64,000 nt of DNA from CBDBDZ01 sp965204215. GTDB taxonomy: Bacteria; Pseudomonadota; Gammaproteobacteria; Pseudomonadales; GM7GCV1. Below are positions 13,101-18,612 of this stretch, piece by piece; the stretch's first letter is position 1; each line of letters starts with the position of its first letter. The stretch covers positions 372,001-436,000 of the forward strand of contig CBDBDZ010000014.1 in assembly GCA_965204215.1 (NCBI GenBank), read 5' to 3'. A model generated the notes under the pieces. It saw nothing but the letters and a program-made list of their open reading frames with translations. It ran no database searches and was not told where the DNA came from. A program made the translations under genes and the position numbers.

Positions 13101-16100
13101 AGTATAAATGCTGAGGGTAGCTTAGATTTAGTGGATGGTGAAAATTCAGGTTCAGTGGTATTAAGAGCCGATGGAGATGTGTCGATAACAGAATCCAGGA
13201 ATAGTGTTGAAAGTCGTTTGGAAGAAACTCACGGTTCAGCGAAGTTAAGCGTTGTGGTTCAGCATCAAGCGGTAGAGGTTGCTTTAGCGGCGAAGGCGGT
13301 CGAAGATGCAAAAGATCAGGTTAAAGATGCAGAAAAGGCATTGAATCGTTTTGACAAAGATAAAAAGAATTTAGAGACACGCTTAATGCAATTACAAGCG
13401 GACTATGCTAATGGTGTGCCAGGTATTGATTATGCGGATATTGAATCGTTAGAACATCGTTTAAGTGACATGGATAATGATAGAGGTTTTTATGTAGCAG
13501 GAGTTGCTTTAGCGGGTGTTAATTTAGTGTCGAAGGTAACGGGTTTAGCCCAGCAAACGGCGGCGGCGGCTCAAAGTGCGGGGACTTATGGTTTTAATGC
13601 AGGTATTCAGTTAGATATATCGGGTTCACAAACTGAAAGCGACAGTCACTCGAATACGGGTCAAGGCTCGAACATAAGCGGTAGCAATATATTTATAGAA
13701 ACAGGAACAGATAGCGCTAATGAAACATTAATACGAGGAAGTCATTTACTTGCAGATAATACGTTAGGCATCACAACTAATGAGTTGAATGTTCACTCGA
13801 GTATTGATACATTTAGCAGTCAATCAGAAACCGAGCAAGCTAATATTAGAGTCAGTCAAACCGTTTACGGTGCTACTAGCGGTCCTTCCATCAATGCGAG
13901 TTTTTCACATAATGAATCGCGATCCAACAGCAGTGAGCATACCAACAGTACCCTTAGTGCTGGCAATGTTATTTTATCGACAGAGGGAGACACCAACATA
14001 GCTGGTGGTACTGTTCATGCCAGTGACGTACTAATAGCTGATATAGGTGGAGACCTAAACATAGAATCACAACAAGACCGCAGCAGCACAAGAGAATTAG
14101 GTTATGGTATTAGTGCAGGTGTTAGTTTAGGAGGGGGAGACACCACATCGGGTAAAAACGATTTACATACACCAGGAGGCAATGGAGATGTCACAGGCGT
14201 CAGTGGGGGAGTTAATGCGAGTGTCGGCAATAGTTACACGCGAGAAACGGTAGTTAGCAGCCTTACCTCGGGTGGTGTAGCCAACATAAACGTAGAAGGC
14301 AACACACATCTAGCTGGTTCACTACTAGCCACTGTAGATGAACAGGGTAATGATCTGGGTAATTTAGCATTAAACACAGGCAGTTTATCGTTTATCAATC
14401 GTACTAATGAAAGTGAAAGTAGAGAAATAGGCGGAGGCATAAGCACAAATGTTAGTATTGGTTCAAGTCCTGGTTCGGGTCAAGCCACGCAAGACACGGG
14501 AGGCAATGCCAGTTCAGGCAGTGGTATGGAACTTAATGTAAACAGTAGCAATATATCAATTAACAACAGCAACAGCTACGAGCGCAGTACAACACTTGCT
14601 ACGTTAGGTGAAGGTAATATTACCATAGCAGACACAGAGAACTCAGACGACATAAACGCCATTAATCGTGACGTAACCCATACTGTCAATGAATTGTTTA
14701 GCATAGACAATGAAATGCGTGTAGATGCGACCATAGACCATCGTTTGCTTACAGAAGAAGGAAGGGAGGAAATAGCTCAAAATTTTTCAGACAGTAGAGA
14801 TTTGGGTGTTGATATAGCCGATGCAGTAGGCGATGCAGTTACCGATGAGCACCTTAATATATTTGATTCACTTACAGGTGTTCGTAATAATTTACTTATT
14901 ACAGATTTAGGGCATCAACTACAACGAGACCCACAATATGCGGATGTAGTTGCTCGCTTGAATTCAAACGATGAAACCGTTGTATTACAAGCACAGCAAG
15001 AAATAAGAGCTATAGCACAAGCACAATTTGGAATTGAACCCACAGATTTGAATTTTTATGACCGTAATCAAACGGATTCATCAAGTTTACAAAATGGTTT
15101 TACAGAAGACGGTTATCGTGTAGTACATGGCGCAACGGTTGTTGATGGTGAACAACAAGGCGAAAGTTATGTAGATGTTAATGTCGCTAATGAAGACCAG
15201 CTAAATCAGGCCATAGGTCACGAATTAATACGCAGTGTCCAGGTGACAAATGGAGGAGAAGATAGTGATAGAAATACGGCACTGGCAGAAGATGGTGGCG
15301 ACCAATTTGCGACACGTATTGGGGAAACCATTACACGCGATGGTATTAATACTTCTAATTTGAATACCAATGTATGGGTACAGGCAGGAATCGCGCGTTC
15401 GAATGATGTGGGGGATAGTGAGGTATTGTATAGCGAAACATTCACACCTCCAGAGATAGGATTTATATTAAACCTGGAAGATAGGCCGACACAAGGTGTT
15501 GCAGGGAATTACCCAATTACCTCAAATGATGCAGCTAGATTACTTGATGTTTTAGAAACTGGAGATACAGGTCTTGTAGACCCTTATATTAGTGAATCTG
15601 ACACGCAAGAAGCCATAGGTCAATTGAATACGATACTAGGTGCTGATATAGGTAATGCTGATGCAGCTATAATTGTTCGAGAAGAAGGCGATACAGATGA
15701 ATCTTTACTAAGTGATGCGTTAGGTGTAGTTGGGGGATATTTAGATGATACGAATTTAGGAAATCTTGATTCGCAGTTAAGTAATCTGCAGGCAGGAGAA
15801 GCCTTAAACCTTACGCCATATAGAGAAGAGTCGGAGGGAGTAAGAGAGTCAAATTTAGGTTTATTTGTACCTGATAATTTGGAATTAGCTTCGGACGTAT
15901 TAAATGGGATGTCAAATGATGATTCTTTTAATTACCTGGATGTTATAGCTAGCGTTGCTGATGGTATTGTCGGCGGATTAAATGCAATACAATCGGCAGC
16001 AGATTCTGATGCGCCAACTGATATAAGGATACAATCGGGAGTTATAGCTGGAATAGAGTTAGCTGCATCAGCAGTTCCAGGGACTAGAGCAGCTGACGAA

Positions 16101-16436
16101 ACAATTGATTTAGTCAGTGGTTTAGTTAATACGACAAGACCTTTATTAGACGATACAGGTCGAGCTACTACTGGATTATTGGATGAAGGTATTAATTCTT
16201 TGAATGAAATAGCTAATATTAGATTACCTTCAGCTACATTTAATGGTGGCGGAACGGTAGGTGATTTGTCGGTAGATGTCACTTCTGCACTGGCGAATAC
16301 AGGTATAAGCCCGCAAACATTAGTTGGAGCTGCAATAGGTATAGGGATTGTTTCGGAACCTTTAATTAGTGATGCAATTGATAGGTTAATTGAGAATAAC
16401 GAAGATGAAGATAAAGATGAAGATGAAGATAATTAA
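3..16436 (+). CDS. Giant filamentous-haemagglutinin/CdiA-like exoprotein (5' end outside window)
   Basis: The frame is open from the first bases, so this is the 3' part of a longer gene; no signal peptide or TPS secretion domain is in view. Nucleotides 3 to about 8500 encode degenerate beta-helix repeats rich in Asn, Ser, Gly and Thr (motifs such as LxNxxGxI), as in FHA-1 regions. About 8500-8990 is a different, non-repetitive stretch with four cysteines. About 10140-10700 holds a conserved linker of the family (GSDFLLEQL, then RLGDAFFETRLVREAI). FHA-2-type repeats follow to about 14250, interrupted by a Lys/Glu-rich coiled coil at 13264-13420. The last 700 residues are non-repetitive and end in an Asp/Glu tail. 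No VENN motif is present. The family is secreted by an outer-membrane TpsB partner and acts in adhesion or contact-dependent inhibition. The family call is firm; toxin activity is only inferred. Confidence 0.93.
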   Translation, partial: DTLSLSAQLLDNSAGSIEHAGSHTLMVAASTVTNSHGSIASNSDIAIDTSTLSSESGAIAGRTIGIDASDIDNRGGIISAQHVAIAASGDVINADSATIVALSDDLNSLALNVAGVLNNDDGSIQSNAAGATLTASALSNQRGTIIVAGSEGLAIAVANTLTNSSGNIASNGDLNISATELDNTQGTLLSTQDIQLSVANSISNNHSASIDAGGALTLSASSLDNQSGLIRAAGTATSSIAVSGNLSNQSGIIASNADTLSLSAQLLDNNAGSIEHAGSHTLMVAASTVTNSHGSIASNSDIAIDTSTLSSESGAIAGRTIGIDASDIDNRGGIISAQHVAIAASGDVINADSASIVALSDDLNSLALNVAGVLSNVGSSIQTAAQGATLTASVIDNTNGEVIAVGTDALHVVADTFTNTSGNVISNGEVNFDTTDIDNTSGFIGAQQVTIIARGDLTNNSTANTATILALSADSGALDINVTGILENIKGIIQTEAAGATLTAGVLNNSSGNITVIGNQGFSVDVASTLTNSSGAIVTNGNLTLEADQLVNTQQGLLSSGQNIELTINQTLDNTAGSIGAAAVSLSADSVNNLQGGISADNQLTINTTDIDNTAGLISANQIALTTTGNVTNNSGDSANSINGSTQAMIVAISSASDALTLSVGGTLTNSSGSIATNGNLGITANQLVNVQQGSLLAGNDLTLEVTQDINNTQGSITADNVVIRSNHIDNNSGTLGGEWLSITTRGNLNNTTNVDGVTASIVALNSSEASLELIVGGTLNNTAGTIQTNANASTITAAVLNNQNGMITQTGNGELNINVNGELTNSGGIGSNGALILQSASLDNRQGLLQTPGDINISVDQTSNNSGGRIDAGTALTLATDSLINQGGVLIGGTSNTIATVSGIDNNSGSIIGDMLNINASTIDNSSGTIGGEHVRVTTSGNLDNNSGNRTATILALGEQSNSLALNIGGILSNIDGSIQTRAGNVTLTAGSLNNQGGALAVNGTGTFNLNITEGIDNTGGGIIGSAGNITVNSNQLINSSGTLSADNNVSVDIVQALTNNSGRIISNNLLTVDASTLNNQSGTLVGGQSASITVSGELNNSAEGDISSVALTLNAGSINNNAGNIIGNSIDIDVGNNLTNNMQNGSSGTIFALASSAHSLAIDVGGTLQNNGGVIQTNASQAAITANNLDNSTGNIALLGNTQLNLSVDSDLNNTTGSIVSGGHINATVANLTNNGGNIAAVGNTLLNASGQLTNNSHGSINAGTDLTLSAASIDNSSGQLISNAGSLTLTSQSLDNSSGQLSQLADSGSLNVNITHSLNNNSGDIISRGNIAIDDDNSNQLAIDNTNTGRIIAVSSASNHVSIEAESFNNTNGTLQGDFLTVDLSQDLTNSGAGLITALSTQANSLNLDIDGILTNAGIIQTQAASALLDTSEINNQDGDILLANNGLLSLSTNVRLVNDEGSITSFGGININATTLSNINGDITARDNPDAAAVINAIALTGQTLVNTAGNIQADTIDINLGGSLTNTANSSGRGVITALGTTAGSLDIDVNGTIDNSGGLIQSAASESAIFANMLTNVEGDILQSGSGVLSLDITTLLDNSRGAINSQGSIDIDSITLTNDLGFIETSQQAGNLIDIDAATLNNLGGSIQSDGVTVRASSSLINGSGSLEGSTRRGLISALGTGVNRLDINATGALVNNTGGSIQTRSQGSSITAANLTNTDGVIVQGNNGTLALNVSGTLNNNVGSISSDDRITVNTGALTNNRGQLLADNLVDIDSAGTLTNNGGFIESGNIDVDVGNLDNGIESSTIGFISATADTGNSFNIDVASSLTNQGVLQSRGSDAIIAANNLVNTGSVELASQGNLELDVGDTLNNNGSGLISSGGSIGIDAATLNNNAEISADSSAQNAISIGANAAVANVNNAGLIESDRVAVNANGFTNSGIVSALGTGNNDLHLDIHGTLVNDAGTIQSQASVATIEAVVLNNLNGGDIMHHNNQGDLTITVASNLDNTGSVIESTGDINVTASAINNTRGEIVAANAEVQNNISLTATSNSAVSHNSGGLIEADSVRISAAELSNGVNSGRAGQITALGTASNSLDLDIGVRLNNNGGTIATNASAITINSPVINNINGIINVARGNVTINSATQINNESGSIFSNGFATLNTTDFDNDAGGELHAGGNISIQAVAGGVLNVDNNAGDIRSDNAINIHSDVFDNAAGVIIAGTTAEINTGGNFGNDNGGLLQSVGNLTLSATGINNAGGTVRALAGSQSSINVNAGTLNNTGGAIEIVSNMAQIIANSINNSGGRIAHNGSGSLNINAITLNNSNSGAVSQGLGIRSEAGIVFTTTALNNIGGNIIADGNISAQNTSTAASINNTDGLIDTGGSVNLTAAGGLNNTRGVIVSTATLNSTLASGVGNFNNTDGEIRTNAINLTLSGHGINNTRGTIVHANTGELDINSSSIINDNGSILSNGAVLIDSFLTLNNTGSNAILQGDRVRISGSSVNNSGNIIADAVNGLELTAQTFNNDGGTLYSEGNATINVQGTSANSFSNVNGQLLSLRNLTLGGSGLALTEGLINAGTNLTINTTGNVTNASSNHLIAAGNLQINTNGNFLNYGELSTGADLGLSGLALTNYSGAVLSAGNDLNLVLSSLVNQEYGRISAANNLNLSATGLSNSGIISAGNDLTTTLTNNLNNYNTLFAAGNINLYANQVRNYTNADIFAVDNIRIAANSSGETNTQVVNSSGTIEAFSGNIDITTSILLNQRATGLALDANGNPTSGIASIIAGGNIDIDATNLTNRISLIAADGNINLTGSALLNEGISNNFTQSSFLSLDSIASGSCTTDSNSITTCRTSRTSTGNFPELALIDLTNQGFNISSAEERRAGALSTTSFFEDTIPPSIFSTNVLNVLTYDLSIGNNNLLATLRPDAGTVVYTNVNSLTGSINPVTYTPCEIISGSVVFCFGLGTSPVTFNPFWEVVVAGGTEVASTISAGGAITISFTNQIDNTNIRQFAGGAGNTNQNQTTTASSSTVGNRNGTAIGNINNTGNHVTVGNVDGSVTVATVNSSGSVATFTNQTNNGNGFNESDINGDNVNTNTNNIGTLTVADSTNPGLGSTNFNNPDVNPNIGSNASAQLVTVDGNINTVNATLSASGAVSNAMVEASFDIGNNLSATSSNQPSNLQLVNTSSPDSIASNSSTIGSIDSSISTIESIEARNMGQVSVGNGMPVPDLEGQMTNADLPMVTATGNINMAMQSGQTLTMVTAGTDPVMVSAENMSDNAVTLASGAEMVRGIVDTAMDVTNLAAVANVAAIDGQGSQSIAALEATDSAAQPTAGSNAADMVTVNNANEELDSVEAMLQSAATNRYISPDLSVEQQRLLLANATYNPIDFLRLPTADGLFIVNDTPQAMSNFLVETNPEFVEFTNFLGSDFLLEQLDVDPEETTQRLGDAFFETRLVREAIQASTGQRYLEDAVTQERIDNDIAQMEYLYTNAVAAEEELQLSLGVALSAEQVARLTHDILWLVEQPVTLSDGSQRTVLAPVFYASSLREGDIAANGAVLSGTIIDLETSRFANTGLLDADTALQVSASESLLNSGVVRSGGDLVLDSDGGLDNSGGTIDGAGSSIVRAAGNIDNTVGSISGSLTQVTSGRNLDNRSGSISGDITDVSAAGDIDNRSGSLSGRDTGVTAGGNFDNRGGSAEGEDSADGSLSIAVDGAIDNRGGLLSSGSNGRVLLISRGDTLDNRDGTIEGGDVTAIAGAGLDDNGNLIDGEGGSIDNSSGTVRSSGTLTLVAQNDIFNSQGSAVGSITSGGNAALIARQGSIINQADVVTRGTSSGSITQVGTAPELSAGGSLLLDAGADILVRAADVAAGGDLTALAGNDLVIASAANEYHSSSNSRGVSRASSGVTHVTSSLTSGGDLALGAGQDLTASGVQLSAQGSASLTAGRDISLASVADSTHDEASWKRHEEISSSVTNIGTTLNAGSDVSIDASRDLTLVGSQVNGGGNVSLAAERDTTILSVSDENYDFEYDKKKKSFGRSRVTINEIFQTETVGSDISAGSHLTINSVLTNNGVGQLDSGAVSIVGSQLSAGGAAIISGDDVSLESVTDVNFTRSETIKRGLFGLSGSARGQTSREELLAGSGVTTQEDDISLISSNDITLLGSSLDSGDSILLQADDEVSIESVTAQTYTESFSESSGLFSNGSLYSSEEQRDTETAVDSVASVVHANTNVIIDAGSAEVSGSDVIAENGGIGIRTDVGGIEVTSSETTRNTTHYEEQISISLGDVVKGLTSSNVDDGRLTITLAEASYDEIDSEVHEVTSRSSNLVAGGDIILDSISDIEVSGSNVAAGAGSASSINAEGSLDLVDGENSGSVVLRADGDVSITESRNSVESRLEETHGSAKLSVVVQHQAVEVALAAKAVEDAKDQVKDAEKALNRFDKDKKNLETRLMQLQADYANGVPGIDYADIESLEHRLSDMDNDRGFYVAGVALAGVNLVSKVTGLAQQTAAAAQSAGTYGFNAGIQLDISGSQTESDSHSNTGQGSNISGSNIFIETGTDSANETLIRGSHLLADNTLGITTNELNVHSSIDTFSSQSETEQANIRVSQTVYGATSGPSINASFSHNESRSNSSEHTNSTLSAGNVILSTEGDTNIAGGTVHASDVLIADIGGDLNIESQQDRSSTRELGYGISAGVSLGGGDTTSGKNDLHTPGGNGDVTGVSGGVNASVGNSYTRETVVSSLTSGGVANINVEGNTHLAGSLLATVDEQGNDLGNLALNTGSLSFINRTNESESREIGGGISTNVSIGSSPGSGQATQDTGGNASSGSGMELNVNSSNISINNSNSYERSTTLATLGEGNITIADTENSDDINAINRDVTHTVNELFSIDNEMRVDATIDHRLLTEEGREEIAQNFSDSRDLGVDIADAVGDAVTDEHLNIFDSLTGVRNNLLITDLGHQLQRDPQYADVVARLNSNDETVVLQAQQEIRAIAQAQFGIEPTDLNFYDRNQTDSSSLQNGFTEDGYRVVHGATVVDGEQQGESYVDVNVANEDQLNQAIGHELIRSVQVTNGGEDSDRNTALAEDGGDQFATRIGETITRDGINTSNLNTNVWVQAGIARSNDVGDSEVLYSETFTPPEIGFILNLEDRPTQGVAGNYPITSNDAARLLDVLETGDTGLVDPYISESDTQEAIGQLNTILGADIGNADAAIIVREEGDTDESLLSDALGVVGGYLDDTNLGNLDSQLSNLQAGEALNLTPYREESEGVRESNLGLFVPDNLELASDVLNGMSNDDSFNYLDVIASVADGIVGGLNAIQSAADSDAPTDIRIQSGVIAGIELAASAVPGTRAADETIDLVSGLVNTTRPLLDDTGRATTGLLDEGINSLNEIANIRLPSATFNGGGTVGDLSVDVTSALANTGISPQTLVGAAIGIGIVSEPLISDAIDRLIENNEDEDKDEDEDN

Positions 16437-17388
16437 CGTCAATAATTTATTTGTATTTACTTTAGGTATGACATATATATATCTGTATGTTATAGGCAAT
16501 TTATTTGATGATTACTTAAAATACTTTGTACTGTACAAAATACCTGTTAGGACAGGTGATTTAACTTTGCCTTTAAGTATATTTCTTTATTTAGGTTTTT
16601 ATTTAATATTCATAAGTTTTTCAAAAAGTTTAAAGGATAGTAAAGAGAATGAGCTAAATATAGCCCAGATTAGTTTAATAATTATCTTTACATTACATAT
16701 CACATTATGTGGATATAGAATATTTTTAGTAGTTGTGCAGTCAATCATAATTGATTGGTTGCTTGCAAGTTCCTTAGTTTGTTTATTTTATGCGATTATA
16801 TACAATACTTATTTGCTATTAAAACCATTAAATATTACTAGAAAAAAAATGGATGTCGTATTGTTATCTATTCCTAATAGGAAAGTATTACTTGCATTAT
16901 GTGTGTTATTTATATTTTCAGGTTATTTAATGCAAAGCGAAAAGTATAGATTTATAGCACTCAGTCTTATAATTTTTAGTTCTTTTTTTCTTTTTATTCA
17001 ATTTAGGAATATTTATTTAGAATTGAAATACGAAAAAATTGTATCCAAATATAAAAAAGAACCAAAGCCATTACCAGACCCATTATTAAAGTTAGCAAAT
17101 AATTGCGATGAGGTGTTGTGGTTAAAGGAAGTTTTAGAGAAAGGTAGGACGAAAAATTTACAACAAATTAATGAAATTAATAGACTGAAAAATGAGCATG
17201 GAATAAAAATAGAATTAGCCCAAGGTTTGGTATATTACTTGCAAGGAGTAGATATAGATAAATGGCTTAACACTGAACAAGAGCTACTTAAAAATCTAAC
17301 ACCGTTAACCATTTTGTTATCGTATGACGAAGGTGGTAAATGTTTAAAGCAATTTTTAGTAGAAACATCTCGGCAGTCGTTAAGGTGA
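16405..17388 (+). CDS. Polytopic membrane protein overlapping the exoprotein 3' end; candidate immunity/partner
   Basis: I do not recognise a family. The protein has about six hydrophobic segments in its first 210 residues (for example around LFVFTLGMTYIYLYVIG, ISLIIIFTLHITL and VLLALCVLFIFSGYLM), then a charged soluble C-terminal part of roughly 120 residues. An in-frame TTG at 16390 and ATGs at 16405, 16417 and 16423 are all possible starts; all lie inside the exoprotein gene, whose stop is at 16434-16436, so translation is likely coupled. Base composition is much more AT-rich than the exoprotein repeats. A small gene overlapping the 3' end of a CdiA-like gene is where CDI immunity genes sit, and membrane-embedded immunity proteins pair with membrane-acting toxins. 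That role is inference. Confidence 0.7.
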   Translation: MKIKMKMKIINVNNLFVFTLGMTYIYLYVIGNLFDDYLKYFVLYKIPVRTGDLTLPLSIFLYLGFYLIFISFSKSLKDSKENELNIAQISLIIIFTLHITLCGYRIFLVVVQSIIIDWLLASSLVCLFYAIIYNTYLLLKPLNITRKKMDVVLLSIPNRKVLLALCVLFIFSGYLMQSEKYRFIALSLIIFSSFFLFIQFRNIYLELKYEKIVSKYKKEPKPLPDPLLKLANNCDEVLWLKEVLEKGRTKNLQQINEINRLKNEHGIKIELAQGLVYYLQGVDIDKWLNTEQELLKNLTPLTILLSYDEGGKCLKQFLVETSRQSLR

Positions 17389-17405
17389 TAAATTGTCACT
17401 TTTTT
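17385..17405 (+). terminator. Rho-independent terminator overlapping the stop codon
   Basis: The stem gtgata/tgtcac (one G-T wobble, 3-nt loop) is followed directly by six T residues. The TGA stop of the membrane protein gene lies within the left arm. It would end transcription of the exoprotein/membrane-protein unit. Confidence 0.6.
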
Positions 17406-17640
17406 GTTTGCCCAAAAAAGTTAACCAAAAAAGGCACCCTTGCCAACAGGCTTGCAGCTTCCCTCGCCGTTTGTTCTGAGCGGACGCTGCGCAACTCGGC
17501 ATCCTGCCTCAAACAGTGCTCGCGTTTACTCCGCTCATCACTGCACGGCTCGGCTGTTGGCTTGAAAGGGAATGAACTTTAAGGTTGTCGCGCATACTGC
17601 GCTCCATAATCATAATGTTGCAGCCTGTGGCTGCACACCT
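17406..17640. repeat. Non-coding stretch resembling a dispersed repeat
   Basis: An open frame here gives Cys/Ser/Leu-rich, unprotein-like sequence (including KKLTKKGTLANR and GLKGNEL). I have the impression of similar sequence being dispersed in other gammaproteobacterial genomes, but I cannot verify that here. It separates the membrane protein gene from the displaced exoprotein fragment. I see no convincing gene in it. Confidence 0.4.
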
Positions 17641-17641
17641 A

Positions 17642-17731
17642 ATACACCAGGAGGCAATGGAGATGTCACAGGCGTCAGTGGGGGAGTTAATGCGAGTGTC
17701 GGCAATAGTTACACGCGAGAAACGGTAGTTA
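17642..17731 (+). repeat. 90-bp exact copy of an internal exoprotein segment
   Basis: These 90 bases are identical to 14167-14256 inside the exoprotein gene. The copy lies downstream of the gene, has no start of its own, and ends exactly at the TA where the IS630 element begins. The sequence beyond the IS630 does not resume the exoprotein sequence. In CDI loci, displaced pieces of the parent gene mark orphan C-terminal cassettes, so this may be the head of a lost orphan module. Confidence 0.92.
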
Positions 17732-17891
17732 TTAACCCTGCATGAATATATCATAATTTTATGTTATAATACTAGTCATGAAACAAGTAGATTTAAGAAC
17801 CCTTAGCGTAAGCGCTCAATTAAGCACACTCTTTAAATTTAATGCTATTTGTTAGAGACTGCATCTCCGTTTAATTATTAGGAGATTACTT

Positions 17892-18218
17892 ATGAAGCGC
17901 AGCCCGGAAGACTGGTTTGCTCTTTTTGAAGCCCAAGCCTTGAGTGGACAAAGTATAAAGTCCTGGTGTGGGTCTCGAAGTATTTGTAGCAAGCACTTTA
18001 GCCGTCGTCGTAAACAGTTGGGCTGGGAGGTAGAAGAAACAGTCACCCGAAGGGGTTCAGGTATTGGTTGCGAGCGTTTTGTTCCTGTTGAGATACAGCC
18101 TAAGTTAGAAGTCCCTGAATCAGAAAAAGTAGTTGTGTACTATTCAGAGCTACGGCTTGAGTTTCCAGTTGGAGTGTCATCGAGTTGGCTGGTTGAGGTA
18201 TTGACAGGTTTGTCATGA
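17892..18218 (+). CDS. tnpA: IS66 accessory protein TnpA (copy 1)
   Basis: This 108-residue protein is the first IS66 ORF. Its N-terminus (PEDWFALFEAQALSGQSIKSW) is typical of the helix-turn-helix-like TnpA/OrfA of this family, which is needed for transposition together with TnpB and TnpC. It overlaps tnpB by 4 bp (ATGA), indicating translational coupling. A GGAG ribosome site precedes the ATG. It is identical to the copy at 21259-21585. Confidence 0.9.
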   Translation: MKRSPEDWFALFEAQALSGQSIKSWCGSRSICSKHFSRRRKQLGWEVEETVTRRGSGIGCERFVPVEIQPKLEVPESEKVVVYYSELRLEFPVGVSSSWLVEVLTGLS

Positions 18219-18571
18219 AGTGGGATTGGGTGCCCCAGGTGTATCTGCATCGTGACTATGTTGACTTTCGCAAGTCGATTAATGGACTGGTTTTGATTAT
18301 TGAACAAGAGCTATCGCTGTTGCCGATGAGTGGTGCAGTATTTGTATTTTGTAATCGCAAACGCGACAAAGTGAAAATCGTGTACTGGGACAAGACGGGA
18401 TTTTGTTTATGGTATAAACGTCTTGAACGGCATCGTTTCAAGTGGCCCAAGCGCCTGGAATCGGAAGTATTGGAGTGGTCTGTTGAACAATTGGAGTGGT
18501 TATTGCGCGGTTTGGATGTGACCAGGATGCAAGGTCATAAAGCCTTAAATTATTTATCGGTTGGGGGTTGA
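18215..18571 (+). CDS. tnpB: IS66 accessory protein TnpB (copy 1)
   Basis: This 118-residue IS66 Orf2/TnpB protein shows the family's hallmark residues: the VYLHRDYVDFRKSINGL start, then GAVFVFCNRKRDKVKIVYWD and GFCLWYKRLE. TnpB is required for transposition, but its biochemical role is unsettled. It overlaps tnpA by 4 bp. Its length is normal for the family and it looks intact. Confidence 0.95.
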   Translation: MKWDWVPQVYLHRDYVDFRKSINGLVLIIEQELSLLPMSGAVFVFCNRKRDKVKIVYWDKTGFCLWYKRLERHRFKWPKRLESEVLEWSVEQLEWLLRGLDVTRMQGHKALNYLSVGG

Positions 18572-18612
18572 TTTAGAGGGATTTCTGGTGTTGTTTTTGC
18601 TATAATTGCGTG

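Noticed and set aside
15200..15260. GHELIRSV as a zinc metallopeptidase site in the exoprotein C-terminus
   Set aside because: It lacks the HExxH second His and a third ligand; at most a degenerate relic.
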